Below are positions 14,019-21,310 of a stretch of DNA of 23,354 nt, in pieces. Below the pieces are notes generated by a model. The model saw only the letters and a program-made list of their open reading frames with translations. It was not told the origin of the DNA and searched no databases. The position numbers and the translations under genes were made by a program. The first letter of the stretch is position 1; each line of letters opens with the position of its first letter. The DNA is taken from assembly GCA_027032655.1 (NCBI GenBank), contig JALVMZ010000628.1, positions 1-23,354 on the forward strand, given 5' to 3'. Source of the stretch: Desulfobacteraceae bacterium. Its GTDB lineage: Bacteria > Desulfobacterota > DSM-4660 > Desulfatiglandales > JALVMZ01.

Positions 14019-14312
14019 ATGGCTAAGAGTAAACATGACCAGATAGCGGAAAATCTGGCAAACAAGTTTGGGAGTGAATACAAGAAGCACAAAGGGATAG
14101 ATATAGTGACAGATAATAGAGTGATTGAGGTTGAGACCACGAAAAGCGGGATATATCAGGGGATAAATCAGGTAAAAAGATCCAGTAAAGCAAGATATCT
14201 TGCCGTGAATGATAAAAATCTCCAAAACGCCATGAATGCCACACAAGGGACAGGAATTGGGGTTATGGATGAGAGAGGGAGAATAGTAAAAAGGGCGAGG
14301 AGGAAAAAATGA
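14019..14312 (+). CDS. Small uncharacterised protein, possible PD-(D/E)XK fold
   Basis: This is a 97-residue basic protein. I do not recognise a named family with confidence. The central strand pattern GIDIVTDNRVIEVETTKSG, then INQVKRSSKARYLAVND, resembles the D...ExE/K core of small PD-(D/E)XK nuclease-like proteins. The C-terminus is very basic (RGRIVKRARRKK). AGGAGG lies six bases before ATG. Its stop codon overlaps the next ATG in ATGA, so it is coupled to the Abi-like gene. Together they may form a two-gene accessory module inside the R-M operon. DNA binding without catalysis is an alternative. Confidence 0.65.
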   Translation: MAKSKHDQIAENLANKFGSEYKKHKGIDIVTDNRVIEVETTKSGIYQGINQVKRSSKARYLAVNDKNLQNAMNATQGTGIGVMDERGRIVKRARRKK

Positions 14313-15094
14313 GGAGATTACGAGCAGATTTAGTAACTCTTCTAGCGACAGAATTTGCTGGAAATAACCCAAAGAGAGGTTTTAGTTTTGACGAAATAAT
14401 TAATTTTTTCAAAAAATATGATAGTTCCATAAGTAAAGAAGGATATGAAAGGATACGTCCACCAAGAAAAGATTTTTTTGAAATCTGCCTAAACTCTTTA
14501 CAGCCGCTTCAGCAGATCATATCAATGTTAGATCTCCTTAATAATCCCCCTTTCTCTAAATATTCAATGCCAACCAAAGACAGAATAGAAGAAATTAAGA
14601 AAAGGATTTTTAGTATTTTAAACTTAACCCCGATAACAGATGAGATAGCAACCTTACATCTTGAAGTAACATTTACTGATTTAATTAATGATTGGTATAG
14701 AATAGTATCCCGAATTCGTGAATCTCCTGCAGCTTCGATAACTGCAAGTAGAACCATGATTGAAAATCTGTATATTACAATCTTAAAAAAGAGTAATATA
14801 TCTAAAAACGAAATCGACAAAATTAAAGGGGATTTAGGGAAATTGCATAAAGCAGTATGTAAAGTACTAGAATTGGATAGCTGGGCGAAGAAAATTATAT
14901 CAGGTTTAAGCAGTCTTATCTATGGGATGGCAGAAATAAGTAATATTGCAGGGGATAGACATTCAGGGGATTATAAATCAGTAATGTTTGAAATAGCAGA
15001 GTTTATAGCTTACATTACTGGGAGTATATCTATCTTTATTTATAAAGTGTTTTTAATTAAAGGGTTAATTGGCGCAATTAGCAAAAAGGAATGA
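14309..15094 (+). CDS. Abi C-terminal-domain-like protein
   Basis: This is a 261-residue protein. Residues about 145-250 resemble the abortive-infection C-terminal family: an ASRTMIENLYITILKK helix, then KIKGDLGKLHKAVCKVLELD, then KKIISGLSSLIYGMAEI followed by a GDRHSGDY turn, where the family has an RN-x-x-DAHG motif. In this protein that motif is degenerate: AEISNIAGDRHSGD, keeping D and H. The N-terminal half is helical and has no recognised domain. It shares ATGA with the gene before it and runs to within 26 bases of the first sensible hsdS start. The position within a Type I R-M operon supports a defence role. The family match is from pattern memory and needs a profile search. Confidence 0.68.
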   Translation: MRRLRADLVTLLATEFAGNNPKRGFSFDEIINFFKKYDSSISKEGYERIRPPRKDFFEICLNSLQPLQQIISMLDLLNNPPFSKYSMPTKDRIEEIKKRIFSILNLTPITDEIATLHLEVTFTDLINDWYRIVSRIRESPAASITASRTMIENLYITILKKSNISKNEIDKIKGDLGKLHKAVCKVLELDSWAKKIISGLSSLIYGMAEISNIAGDRHSGDYKSVMFEIAEFIAYITGSISIFIYKVFLIKGLIGAISKKE

Positions 15095-15119
15095 ACAAAA
15101 AATATTGAATCTTACATCC

Positions 15120-16367
15120 ATGAAAATAAGTAAAAATTTTAAACAAACAGAGATCGGCATAATACCGAGCGATTGGGAAGTAGTTAAGATTGGTGAGATA
15201 GGCGAGGTTATTACAGGAACAACACCATCAACAAAAGTCAAGGAATATTGGGGAGAAGGATATCTATTTGTTACCCCTACTGATTTCTCCAATAATAAAT
15301 ATGTGCATAAAACAGAAAGAAGTGTTACAGAAAGAGGTATTGAAAGAGCCAGAATTATACCTAAAGATTCTGTCATGGTGACTTGTATAGCATCGATTGG
15401 AGAAGTTGCTATGTCATCAGAAGAATGCATAACAAATCAACAGATTAACTCAATAGTATGTGGTGAAAAAGCAAATCCTCATTATGTATATTACACAATG
15501 AAGTTTAGAAAAAATGTACTTAAAAGATGGGCTGGAATAACTACAAGCCCGATAGTAAAGAAATCACTTTTTGAAGAATTTCCTTTACCCCTTCCCTCTT
15601 TACCGGAACAGAAAAAAATCGCTGAGATTCTCTCCACTGTTGACCAAGCAATTGAGAAAGTGGATGATGCTATTGCGAAAACCGAGCGGGTTAAAAAGGG
15701 GTTGATGCAGGAGCTTTTTACAAAGGGTATAGGACATAAGGAGTTTAAGGATACAGAGATTGGCAGGATACCGAAGAAGTGGGGGGTGGTAAGACTGAGT
15801 GAAATAATAAATGTATTTCAATATGGACTGTCAGTAAAAATTAAAGAAGAAGGAAAATATCCAATTGTAAAAATGGACGATATAGTAAATGGTTATGTGA
15901 TAGATGATAATATTAAGTATACTGATATAGACGATGAAACTTTTGATAATTTTAAATTAAACAAAGGTGATATTCTTTTCAATAGGACAAATAGTTATGA
16001 ATTAGTTGGTAGAACAGGAATCTTTCTTCTTAATGGTAATTATGTATTTGCCTCTTACCTTATACGTTTAAAACCAACACATGAAATTGTCAATTCCCAT
16101 TTTTTAGCTTTTTATTTGGTATTTAAAAACAATAAAATTAGACACTTAGCTACAAGAGCTGTTCATCAGGCAAACATAAATGCTACTAACTTGCAAAAAT
16201 TCAAGGTTCCTCTACCCCCTCTCCCTGAACAGAAAAAAATCACTGAGATTCTTTCAACTGTTGATAAAAGACTGGAGCTTTTGAGAAACAAAAAGGGAAG
16301 ACTGGAAAAGGTGAAAAAAGGATTAATGAATGACCTGCTGACAGGAAAAAGAAGGGTGAAGGTATGA
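15120..16367 (+). CDS. hsdS: Type I restriction-modification specificity subunit
   Basis: This specificity subunit of about 415 residues has two target-recognition domains. Each half opens with TEIGIIPSDWEVVKIGEI or TEIGRIPKKWGVVRLSEI and ends with a conserved helix beginning PLPSLPEQKKIAEILSTVD or PLPPLPEQKKITEILSTVD. These helices set the spacing between the two half-sites. The start is uncertain: ATG 15120 (MKISKNFKQTEIG) fits the family but has no close ribosome site, while TTG 15069 in frame would overlap the Abi-like gene. The stop overlaps the next ATG. Near-identical 26-base repeats (15606-15631 and 16227-16252) could let the halves recombine with other hsdS genes, and a fossil of one lies at 16897-16929. 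Confidence 0.93.
   Translation: MKISKNFKQTEIGIIPSDWEVVKIGEIGEVITGTTPSTKVKEYWGEGYLFVTPTDFSNNKYVHKTERSVTERGIERARIIPKDSVMVTCIASIGEVAMSSEECITNQQINSIVCGEKANPHYVYYTMKFRKNVLKRWAGITTSPIVKKSLFEEFPLPLPSLPEQKKIAEILSTVDQAIEKVDDAIAKTERVKKGLMQELFTKGIGHKEFKDTEIGRIPKKWGVVRLSEIINVFQYGLSVKIKEEGKYPIVKMDDIVNGYVIDDNIKYTDIDDETFDNFKLNKGDILFNRTNSYELVGRTGIFLLNGNYVFASYLIRLKPTHEIVNSHFLAFYLVFKNNKIRHLATRAVHQANINATNLQKFKVPLPPLPEQKKITEILSTVDKRLELLRNKKGRLEKVKKGLMNDLLTGKRRVKV
15606..15631 (+). repeat. hsdS conserved-region repeat, copy 1
   Basis: The 26-base segment starting GAACAGAAAAAAATC recurs at 16227-16252 with one difference (GCTGAG versus ACTGAG). It encodes EQKKIAEIL in the central conserved region of HsdS. Confidence 0.85.
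16227..16252 (+). repeat. hsdS conserved-region repeat, copy 2
   Basis: This is the partner of the 15606-15631 repeat, in the distal conserved region (EQKKITEIL). Its continuation to 16282 is also matched by the hsdS fossil at 16897-16929. Confidence 0.85.
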
Positions 16368-16675
16368 TAACAGTTTATTCAAAAAATGGGATACCTTTGA
16401 GACTCACTGATGAGCGTTGGATACACATTATGAAAAGACATCCAGAAATGAAAGATCAGAAGGATAAGATTTTAGAGACTATTCAAAATCCGGAGTATAT
16501 ACTTAAAGGGGATTATGGAGAGTTGCTAGCCGTAAGATTTTTTAATAAAACCCCCTTAACAAAAAAATTTTTGATTGTCATTTACAAGGAGGTTTCGGAA
16601 CATGACGGCTTTATTCTAACGGCATATTTTACAAGAAAGCCATCAACACATAGGAGGTTAATATGGAAGCCTTAA
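16364..16675 (+). CDS. Putative PBECR-like nuclease toxin
   Basis: This is a 103-residue protein with the pattern RLTDERWIHIMKRHPEM, then ILETIQNPEYILKGD, AVRFF, FLIVIYKEV and ILTAYFTRKPS. It resembles the small BECR-fold (RelE/barnase-like) nuclease families known as PBECR or DUF4258. The His in the first helix (WIHIMKRH), the central Arg and the final T-A-Y-F strand would form the active site. Its ATG overlaps the hsdS stop in ATGA, and its end overlaps the DUF2283 gene by 13 bases. Such a pair is a typical toxin-antitoxin arrangement. No toxic activity is shown by the sequence itself. Confidence 0.7.
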   Translation: MITVYSKNGIPLRLTDERWIHIMKRHPEMKDQKDKILETIQNPEYILKGDYGELLAVRFFNKTPLTKKFLIVIYKEVSEHDGFILTAYFTRKPSTHRRLIWKP

Positions 16676-16881
16676 AACTTCAAGAGCATCAATCAAATCT
16701 TAATTGGGACTATGATGCAGAAGCAGATGTGCTTTATATCTCTATTGGAGAGCCCAAAGTTGCCGAGGGGATTGATATAGGAGAAGGGATTATTGTAAGA
16801 GTCAGTCCAGAAAGTAATGAGGTCGTGGGGCTGACTATTATAGGACTTAACAGACGAATAGTTAAGAAAATGAAAGAGTGA
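16663..16881 (+). CDS. DUF2283-family protein, likely antitoxin
   Basis: This is a 72-residue protein matching DUF2283: WDYDAEADVLYISIGEPKVAE, then IDIGEGIIVRVSPESNEVVG and LTIIGLNRRI. Members often follow DUF4258/BECR-type toxins and are treated as antitoxins. AGGAGG precedes ATG within the toxin gene, and the two overlap by 13 bases, so expression is coupled. Placement between hsdS and hsdR suggests the pair was captured by, or guards, the R-M operon. Confidence 0.85.
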   Translation: MEALKLQEHQSNLNWDYDAEADVLYISIGEPKVAEGIDIGEGIIVRVSPESNEVVGLTIIGLNRRIVKKMKE

Positions 16882-16896
16882 GAATAACAAATAATT

Positions 16897-16929
16897 GCTG
16901 AGATTCTGTTGATAAAAGACTGGAGCTTT
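16897..16929 (+). pseudogene. Fossil of a second hsdS 3' region
   Basis: GCTGAGATTCT (16897-16907) matches the hsdS conserved repeat. It is joined, after loss of seven bases, to a 22-base exact copy of hsdS 16260-16281 (starting GTTGATAAAAGACTGG). Homology ends abruptly at 16930. It is not translated as HsdS. This is best read as the scar of a second hsdS copy, or of a recombination that inserted the toxin-antitoxin pair. Confidence 0.78.
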
Positions 16930-16933
16930 GTTG

Positions 16934-17221
16934 GTGGAATTATTTGCAGTATGGAGCAATAATGATAAAAGAGGCTATCTTAATGCAGGTATTGTTAGAG
17001 AAGAGATATCAGATCTTGTAGCAACCTATATGTTTTTTGAATTGCCAAAGTTTTTTTACTCATTAAAGGAAGTCTATTACTACAAATTTGAGGGTATGGA
17101 AAAATTTAGATTAAAAAAAGGATTAATTCTTACAGGAAATAGTGAAGACAGGATTGAAATAAAAGGAATGGAGGTCTTTATGACTCCTTTATGGAAATGG
17201 TTGCTTAGTGAAGAGATTTAA
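16934..17221 (+). CDS. Uncharacterised 95-residue protein between hsdS fossil and hsdR
   Basis: I do not recognise this protein. I start it at GTG 16934 because GGAG (16922-16925), which lies in the hsdS fossil, is eight bases upstream; TTG 16928 is possible but too close. It reads LFAVWSNNDKRGYLNAGIVR, then an aromatic-rich segment (MFFELPKFFYSLKEVYYYKF) and a W-rich end (TPLWKWLL). It has no signal peptide or membrane helix. It stops two bases before the hsdR start, so it belongs to the operon. It could be a C-terminal fragment of a larger gene cut by the event that left the fossil. Confidence 0.55.
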   Translation: MELFAVWSNNDKRGYLNAGIVREEISDLVATYMFFELPKFFYSLKEVYYYKFEGMEKFRLKKGLILTGNSEDRIEIKGMEVFMTPLWKWLLSEEI

Positions 17222-17223
17222 CC

Positions 17224-20200
17224 ATGTTCAGTGAAAAATATCTTGTAGAAGACTACATTGTTAAACAACTTGAAAAGAGAGGATGGAAATTTATCCCTGC
17301 TAATGCCCTTGAAAGAGATAGCTATGAAGAACCTTTGCTAATCCCGGTTTTCGTAAGGGCATTGGAGAGGATAAACAAAGAGTCCGGCATTGGTGATGAG
17401 GAAATAAACAGGGCATTAAATGAACTTAAACTGGCTGGGACAGGTATTGAGGGTATAAGGCGTATTCTCAACTTCTATAAGTTTGGTATTCCGGTGAAGT
17501 TTGAGAAAGAGAAGGTGGTAAAGTATATCCAAGTTTTTGATTTTCAATCCCTTGAAAACAACGAATTTATAGTTTCAAGACAGGTTTATTATTATGGCAT
17601 GGAGACTATAAGAACGGACATCATACTCTATGTAAACGGTATCCCTCTGGTGAATATTGAATGCAAAAACCCAACAAGTTTGACTGAAAGCTGGCATACC
17701 GCTTATAGGCAGATTAAGGATTATGAAAGGCTTGTTCCAGAACTCTATAAATATATTCAGATAGGAATTGCTGCTGAGATCACTGCAAGATATTTCCCTA
17801 TTGTTCCCTGGCAGGATGAGGTGAAAACAAAAGAATGGAGGATGGGTGAGGGAGAAAATAATGTGGGGAAAGGATACATTCATTCTTCATATTCCATATT
17901 TCATTCTTTTCTTTTGCCAGAATGTTTACTTGATATTATCAGAAATTATCTCTTCTTCAGGATTGAACTGGGCAACGCTACCAAAGTAATAACCAGATAT
18001 ATGCAATACAGGGCCTCTAATAAAATAGTAAACAGAGTTGTTAAAAATCTAAAGGGAAAAGAAGATAAAAATAAGGGCCTTATATGGCATTGGCAGGGTA
18101 GCGGTAAAACCCTTACCATGATATTTGCAGGCAATAAACTTTACTATACAGAGGAACTTGAAAATCCCACGATATTTTTTATTGTGGATAGAATTGAGCT
18201 TGAAAATCAGCTTTATAAGGAATTTTATTCCTTAGATATTGTTCAACCAGAGATTATAGGCTCAGTAGATGAACTCAAGAAAATCCTTCAGTTTGATGAT
18301 TATAGAGGTAAGCGAGGGATATTTATAACACTCATTCATAAATTCAGACCAGAGGAGCTTAAGAAACTTTATAAAGAACTGGAGAAAGTAACAAGATTTA
18401 AGGAAACAATTATAAACAGGAAAAATGTTATAGTCTTCATTGATGAGGGGCATAGAACCCAATATGGCCTTTTGGCGAGTCAAATGAAGAGTATTCTTAA
18501 AAATGCTTTTTCCTTTGCATTTACAGGAACACCTATATCAAAAAAGGGAAGAGATACCTACCTGGAATTCAGCTATCCACCAGATGAGGTTTATCTTGAT
18601 AGATATTTCATAATAGATTCCATAAGAGATGACTTTACAGTAAAGATTGCCTATCAGCCAAGACTTGTTAAAGAATTTCATTTAAAGAAAGACATGCTTG
18701 AAGCTTTCTTGTCCTCGAAGTTTGAAGAGCTGCCCGAGGAAATAAGAGAAGAAGTAGAAGATAGGGTCAAAGAAAGATTAGATAGCATAAAGGCATTTCT
18801 TCAAAATCCAGAACGAATAAAGGTAATAGCAAAGGATATAGCAGAACATTTTATGGATAATATCGACGGGAAGTTTAAAGCTATGGTGGTGGCAGGTAGC
18901 AGAACAGCATGCCATATCTATAAAAAGGAACTTGATAAACATCTACCCCCGGATTATTCAGAGATAGTAATGACTTACCATGCCAGAGAAAGCAATGAGG
19001 AACTTACCTCCAGAATGGCGGAGACACGGGCAAGGTATGGTAATAAAGACATAGATGATATAAGAAAGGATATAGTCGAAAAATTTAAGGAAGAGGACTA
19101 TCCAAAAATACTTATTGTTACTGATATGCTTCTGACGGGATTTGATGCTCCAATTTTGCAAGTTATGTATCTTGATAAACCACTTAAAGAGCACAGGCTT
19201 CTCCAGGCAGTAGCGCGGACCAATAGACCATATAAAGATTTAAAGAAAGCAGGACTTATAATTGATTATGTAGGAATACTCAAGGAATTTAAAAAAGCCC
19301 TTGAGATGTATAATGAAGAGGACATAAAGAAAGCACTTACAAGCTTAGACGGAATTAGAGAAGATTTTGTTATAATGCTTCTGGAAATTCTTGATATACT
19401 TAAAGAATTGCCCAGAAATTATGAAAGGGAAACACTCATTAAGGCATGCGAGATCCTTACAACAGAGAAGGGAAAAGAAAAGGAATTCATTGAGAAATAT
19501 AAGAATCTAAGAAAGTTCTTTGAACTCCTTGGCCCTGACGATATTAAGCTTGAATATTTTGAAGATTATAAGTGGATTTCAGCAATTTATACATACTATA
19601 TGAAAATAGTGATACAGAAACCTCCAGTTGAAGAATATATAGAGAGATATTACGAAAAAACCATAAAATTTATACATAAAACTACAGAGATAGAAAAGCT
19701 GGAAAAAGACCTGCCACTGGTTACTTTTGACGAAAAATACCTTAAAGCACTTGAAGAGAAGGTTAAAAACAGAAAGGAAAAAGCTGCCAATATTCTTTTT
19801 ACATTGAATAGATTAGTTTTAGTTGAAAGACACAGGAACCCTATTTATGAATCTCTGGTAGAAAAGGTTGAAAGACTGCTTGAGCTCTGGAAGGAGAAAA
19901 CAAAAGATTATGAAAAGATATATAAAGAAGGTGTATCAATAATCAATGAAATTAGGTCTCTTTCTGAAAGACAAAAAACATTGGACATGTCTCCCCTTGA
20001 ATATTCTCTACTTCTTGCTCTTGAAGAATATTTCGGCAAAGGAGAAGAGTTTTTAAATGATGTTAGAGATATATCAGAGAGGCTTAAAAATTATATGTTT
20101 CCGGGTTGGTTTAATCAGCATACCGTGGAAAAAAATGTGGAAAGAGAATTAAGAAGATTTACAAGAATGTTTAAAGTGAAATACAGTATGACTCTGGAAG

Positions 20201-20259
20201 AAATGGATGAACTATATAAGAAACTTATTGATAGAGTGAAAAATTATGGAGCTTCTTAA
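17224..20259 (+). CDS. hsdR: Type I restriction endonuclease/translocase subunit
   Basis: This 1011-residue HsdR subunit cuts DNA after ATP-driven translocation. The N-terminal nuclease core is D132 (TDIILYVNG) and E146-C-K148 (NIECKNP), followed by a QxxxY-type segment (AYRQIKDYERL). The SF2 helicase motor follows: Walker A WQGSGKT with K295, motif II DEGH at 407-410, motif III FTGTP, LLTGFDAP, and motif VI QAVARTNRP. The C-terminal about 300 residues are helical and should bind the methylase. The full-length frame has no interruptions, so restriction is probably active. It starts two bases after the preceding gene and overlaps the metallopeptidase gene by 14 bases. Confidence 0.95.
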   Translation: MFSEKYLVEDYIVKQLEKRGWKFIPANALERDSYEEPLLIPVFVRALERINKESGIGDEEINRALNELKLAGTGIEGIRRILNFYKFGIPVKFEKEKVVKYIQVFDFQSLENNEFIVSRQVYYYGMETIRTDIILYVNGIPLVNIECKNPTSLTESWHTAYRQIKDYERLVPELYKYIQIGIAAEITARYFPIVPWQDEVKTKEWRMGEGENNVGKGYIHSSYSIFHSFLLPECLLDIIRNYLFFRIELGNATKVITRYMQYRASNKIVNRVVKNLKGKEDKNKGLIWHWQGSGKTLTMIFAGNKLYYTEELENPTIFFIVDRIELENQLYKEFYSLDIVQPEIIGSVDELKKILQFDDYRGKRGIFITLIHKFRPEELKKLYKELEKVTRFKETIINRKNVIVFIDEGHRTQYGLLASQMKSILKNAFSFAFTGTPISKKGRDTYLEFSYPPDEVYLDRYFIIDSIRDDFTVKIAYQPRLVKEFHLKKDMLEAFLSSKFEELPEEIREEVEDRVKERLDSIKAFLQNPERIKVIAKDIAEHFMDNIDGKFKAMVVAGSRTACHIYKKELDKHLPPDYSEIVMTYHARESNEELTSRMAETRARYGNKDIDDIRKDIVEKFKEEDYPKILIVTDMLLTGFDAPILQVMYLDKPLKEHRLLQAVARTNRPYKDLKKAGLIIDYVGILKEFKKALEMYNEEDIKKALTSLDGIREDFVIMLLEILDILKELPRNYERETLIKACEILTTEKGKEKEFIEKYKNLRKFFELLGPDDIKLEYFEDYKWISAIYTYYMKIVIQKPPVEEYIERYYEKTIKFIHKTTEIEKLEKDLPLVTFDEKYLKALEEKVKNRKEKAANILFTLNRLVLVERHRNPIYESLVEKVERLLELWKEKTKDYEKIYKEGVSIINEIRSLSERQKTLDMSPLEYSLLLALEEYFGKGEEFLNDVRDISERLKNYMFPGWFNQHTVEKNVERELRRFTRMFKVKYSMTLEEMDELYKKLIDRVKNYGAS

Positions 20260-20797
20260 TATTCCATATAAAGTCTCCCATAGAGCTGTGAAATATCCAA
20301 GATTAGAGTTCAAAACAGGAGAACTTCTTATTGTTCTCCCTTTTGGAGCTAAGCCTGAGATTCTTCTGGATAAATATAAAAATTGGATCATCAAACAATT
20401 TAACTTCATAAAAGGATGCCTGGAAAGTACAGAAAACAGGAAATTAATCATGAGATCTGAAGAAATGTTCAGGAAACTTATTCATTCTCTTACCAGGGAA
20501 ACAGCCAAAGAGTTAAGGGTCGAATTGAATCACATTTATTTCAGAATGATGAGGACAAAATGGGCAAGTATCAGTCCCGCAAAGAATTTAACAATTAACT
20601 CCCTTGCGAAATATTTGCCTGAATATTTGATAAGATATGTGATTTTCCATGAGCTGGCTCATATCATAGAAAAAAGACATAATGAGAAATTCTGGGGGAT
20701 AATCTCACGCAAGTTTAAAAATCATCAAAAATTGGAAAGGGAAATGTTCATATATTGGTTTCTGGTTTCTAATCATTGTAAAAAAGGGATGAAATAA
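20246..20797 (+). CDS. YgjP/DUF45-type M48-like metallopeptidase
   Basis: This is a 183-residue cytosolic protein of the YgjP (DUF45) family. It has the zinc motif H135-E-L-A-H139 and a third ligand H145 in EKRHNEKFW, typical of the family. The preceding TKWASISPAKNLTINSLAKY and YLIRYVIF strand-helix are also diagnostic. It overlaps hsdR by 14 bases, so the two are co-translated. Genes of this family often follow Type I hsdR genes; their function there is not settled, and proteolytic control of the restriction complex is one idea. It ends the operon; no terminator is clear behind it. Confidence 0.9.
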   Translation: MELLNIPYKVSHRAVKYPRLEFKTGELLIVLPFGAKPEILLDKYKNWIIKQFNFIKGCLESTENRKLIMRSEEMFRKLIHSLTRETAKELRVELNHIYFRMMRTKWASISPAKNLTINSLAKYLPEYLIRYVIFHELAHIIEKRHNEKFWGIISRKFKNHQKLEREMFIYWFLVSNHCKKGMK

Positions 20798-20926
20798 TGA
20801 GAACATGCAATATGAGATTCGGGTAATGTGATCTTTATTTATTTGACTTATTTATCAGTGAATGTTAATCTCTTAATAAAGAAAATTTAAGCGATTTTTT
20901 AATTAATATTCAATAGGGTAATTAAT
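20798..20926 (+). other. Intergenic region before glnB
   Basis: This stretch is 129 AT-rich bases. TTGACT (20843-20848) with TTAATC (20865-20870) is at best a weak sigma-70 promoter. I looked for a sigma-54 site, often found before PII genes, and saw none. There is no hairpin terminator for the R-M operon. Confidence 0.4.
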
Positions 20927-21265
20927 ATGGTAAAGATTGAAGCAATAATTAAACCCTTTAAGTTTGATGATGTGAAAGAGGGCTTAACAAGGATAGGAAT
21001 CAAAGGTCTTACGGTAAGTGAAGTAAAGGGTTTTGGACGACAGAAAGGACACAAAGAGGTTTACAGAGGCGCGGAATATCAGGTTGATTTTGTTTCTAAA
21101 ATAAAGATTGAGGTTGTTGTTGAAAAAGATCATGCTCAAGAGGTGATAGATGTAATATGCAGTAGCGCATTTACAGGTCAGATTGGTGATGGTAAAATAT
21201 TTTTAATCCCTATTAATGAAGTAATTCGAATAAGAACTGGAGAAACAGGAAAAGATGCCATCTGA
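20927..21265 (+). CDS. glnB: Nitrogen regulatory protein PII
   Basis: This 112-residue PII trimer subunit senses 2-oxoglutarate, ATP/ADP and, through modification, glutamine. The modified Tyr51 lies in the T-loop signature YRGAEYQVDF. The second signature TGQIGDGKIFL and the ATP-binding residues around KGH and RIRTGE are present. With GlnD encoded next, uridylylation of Tyr51 is expected. It is of GlnB/GlnK type; no amtB adjoins it in the window, so GlnB is preferred. A Shine-Dalgarno (AGGGTAA) is weak but present. Confidence 0.93.
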   Translation: MVKIEAIIKPFKFDDVKEGLTRIGIKGLTVSEVKGFGRQKGHKEVYRGAEYQVDFVSKIKIEVVVEKDHAQEVIDVICSSAFTGQIGDGKIFLIPINEVIRIRTGETGKDAI

Positions 21266-21310
21266 TAACTCAGATGCCATCCTTATCCGGTTATTAATAA
21301 ACAATTAATT

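Noticed and set aside
15069..15119. TTG 15069 as the hsdS start
   Set aside because: It would place the start inside the end of the Abi-like gene without a ribosome site, and HsdS proteins usually begin close to the TEIGxIPxDW motif. ATG 15120 was preferred, though not with certainty.
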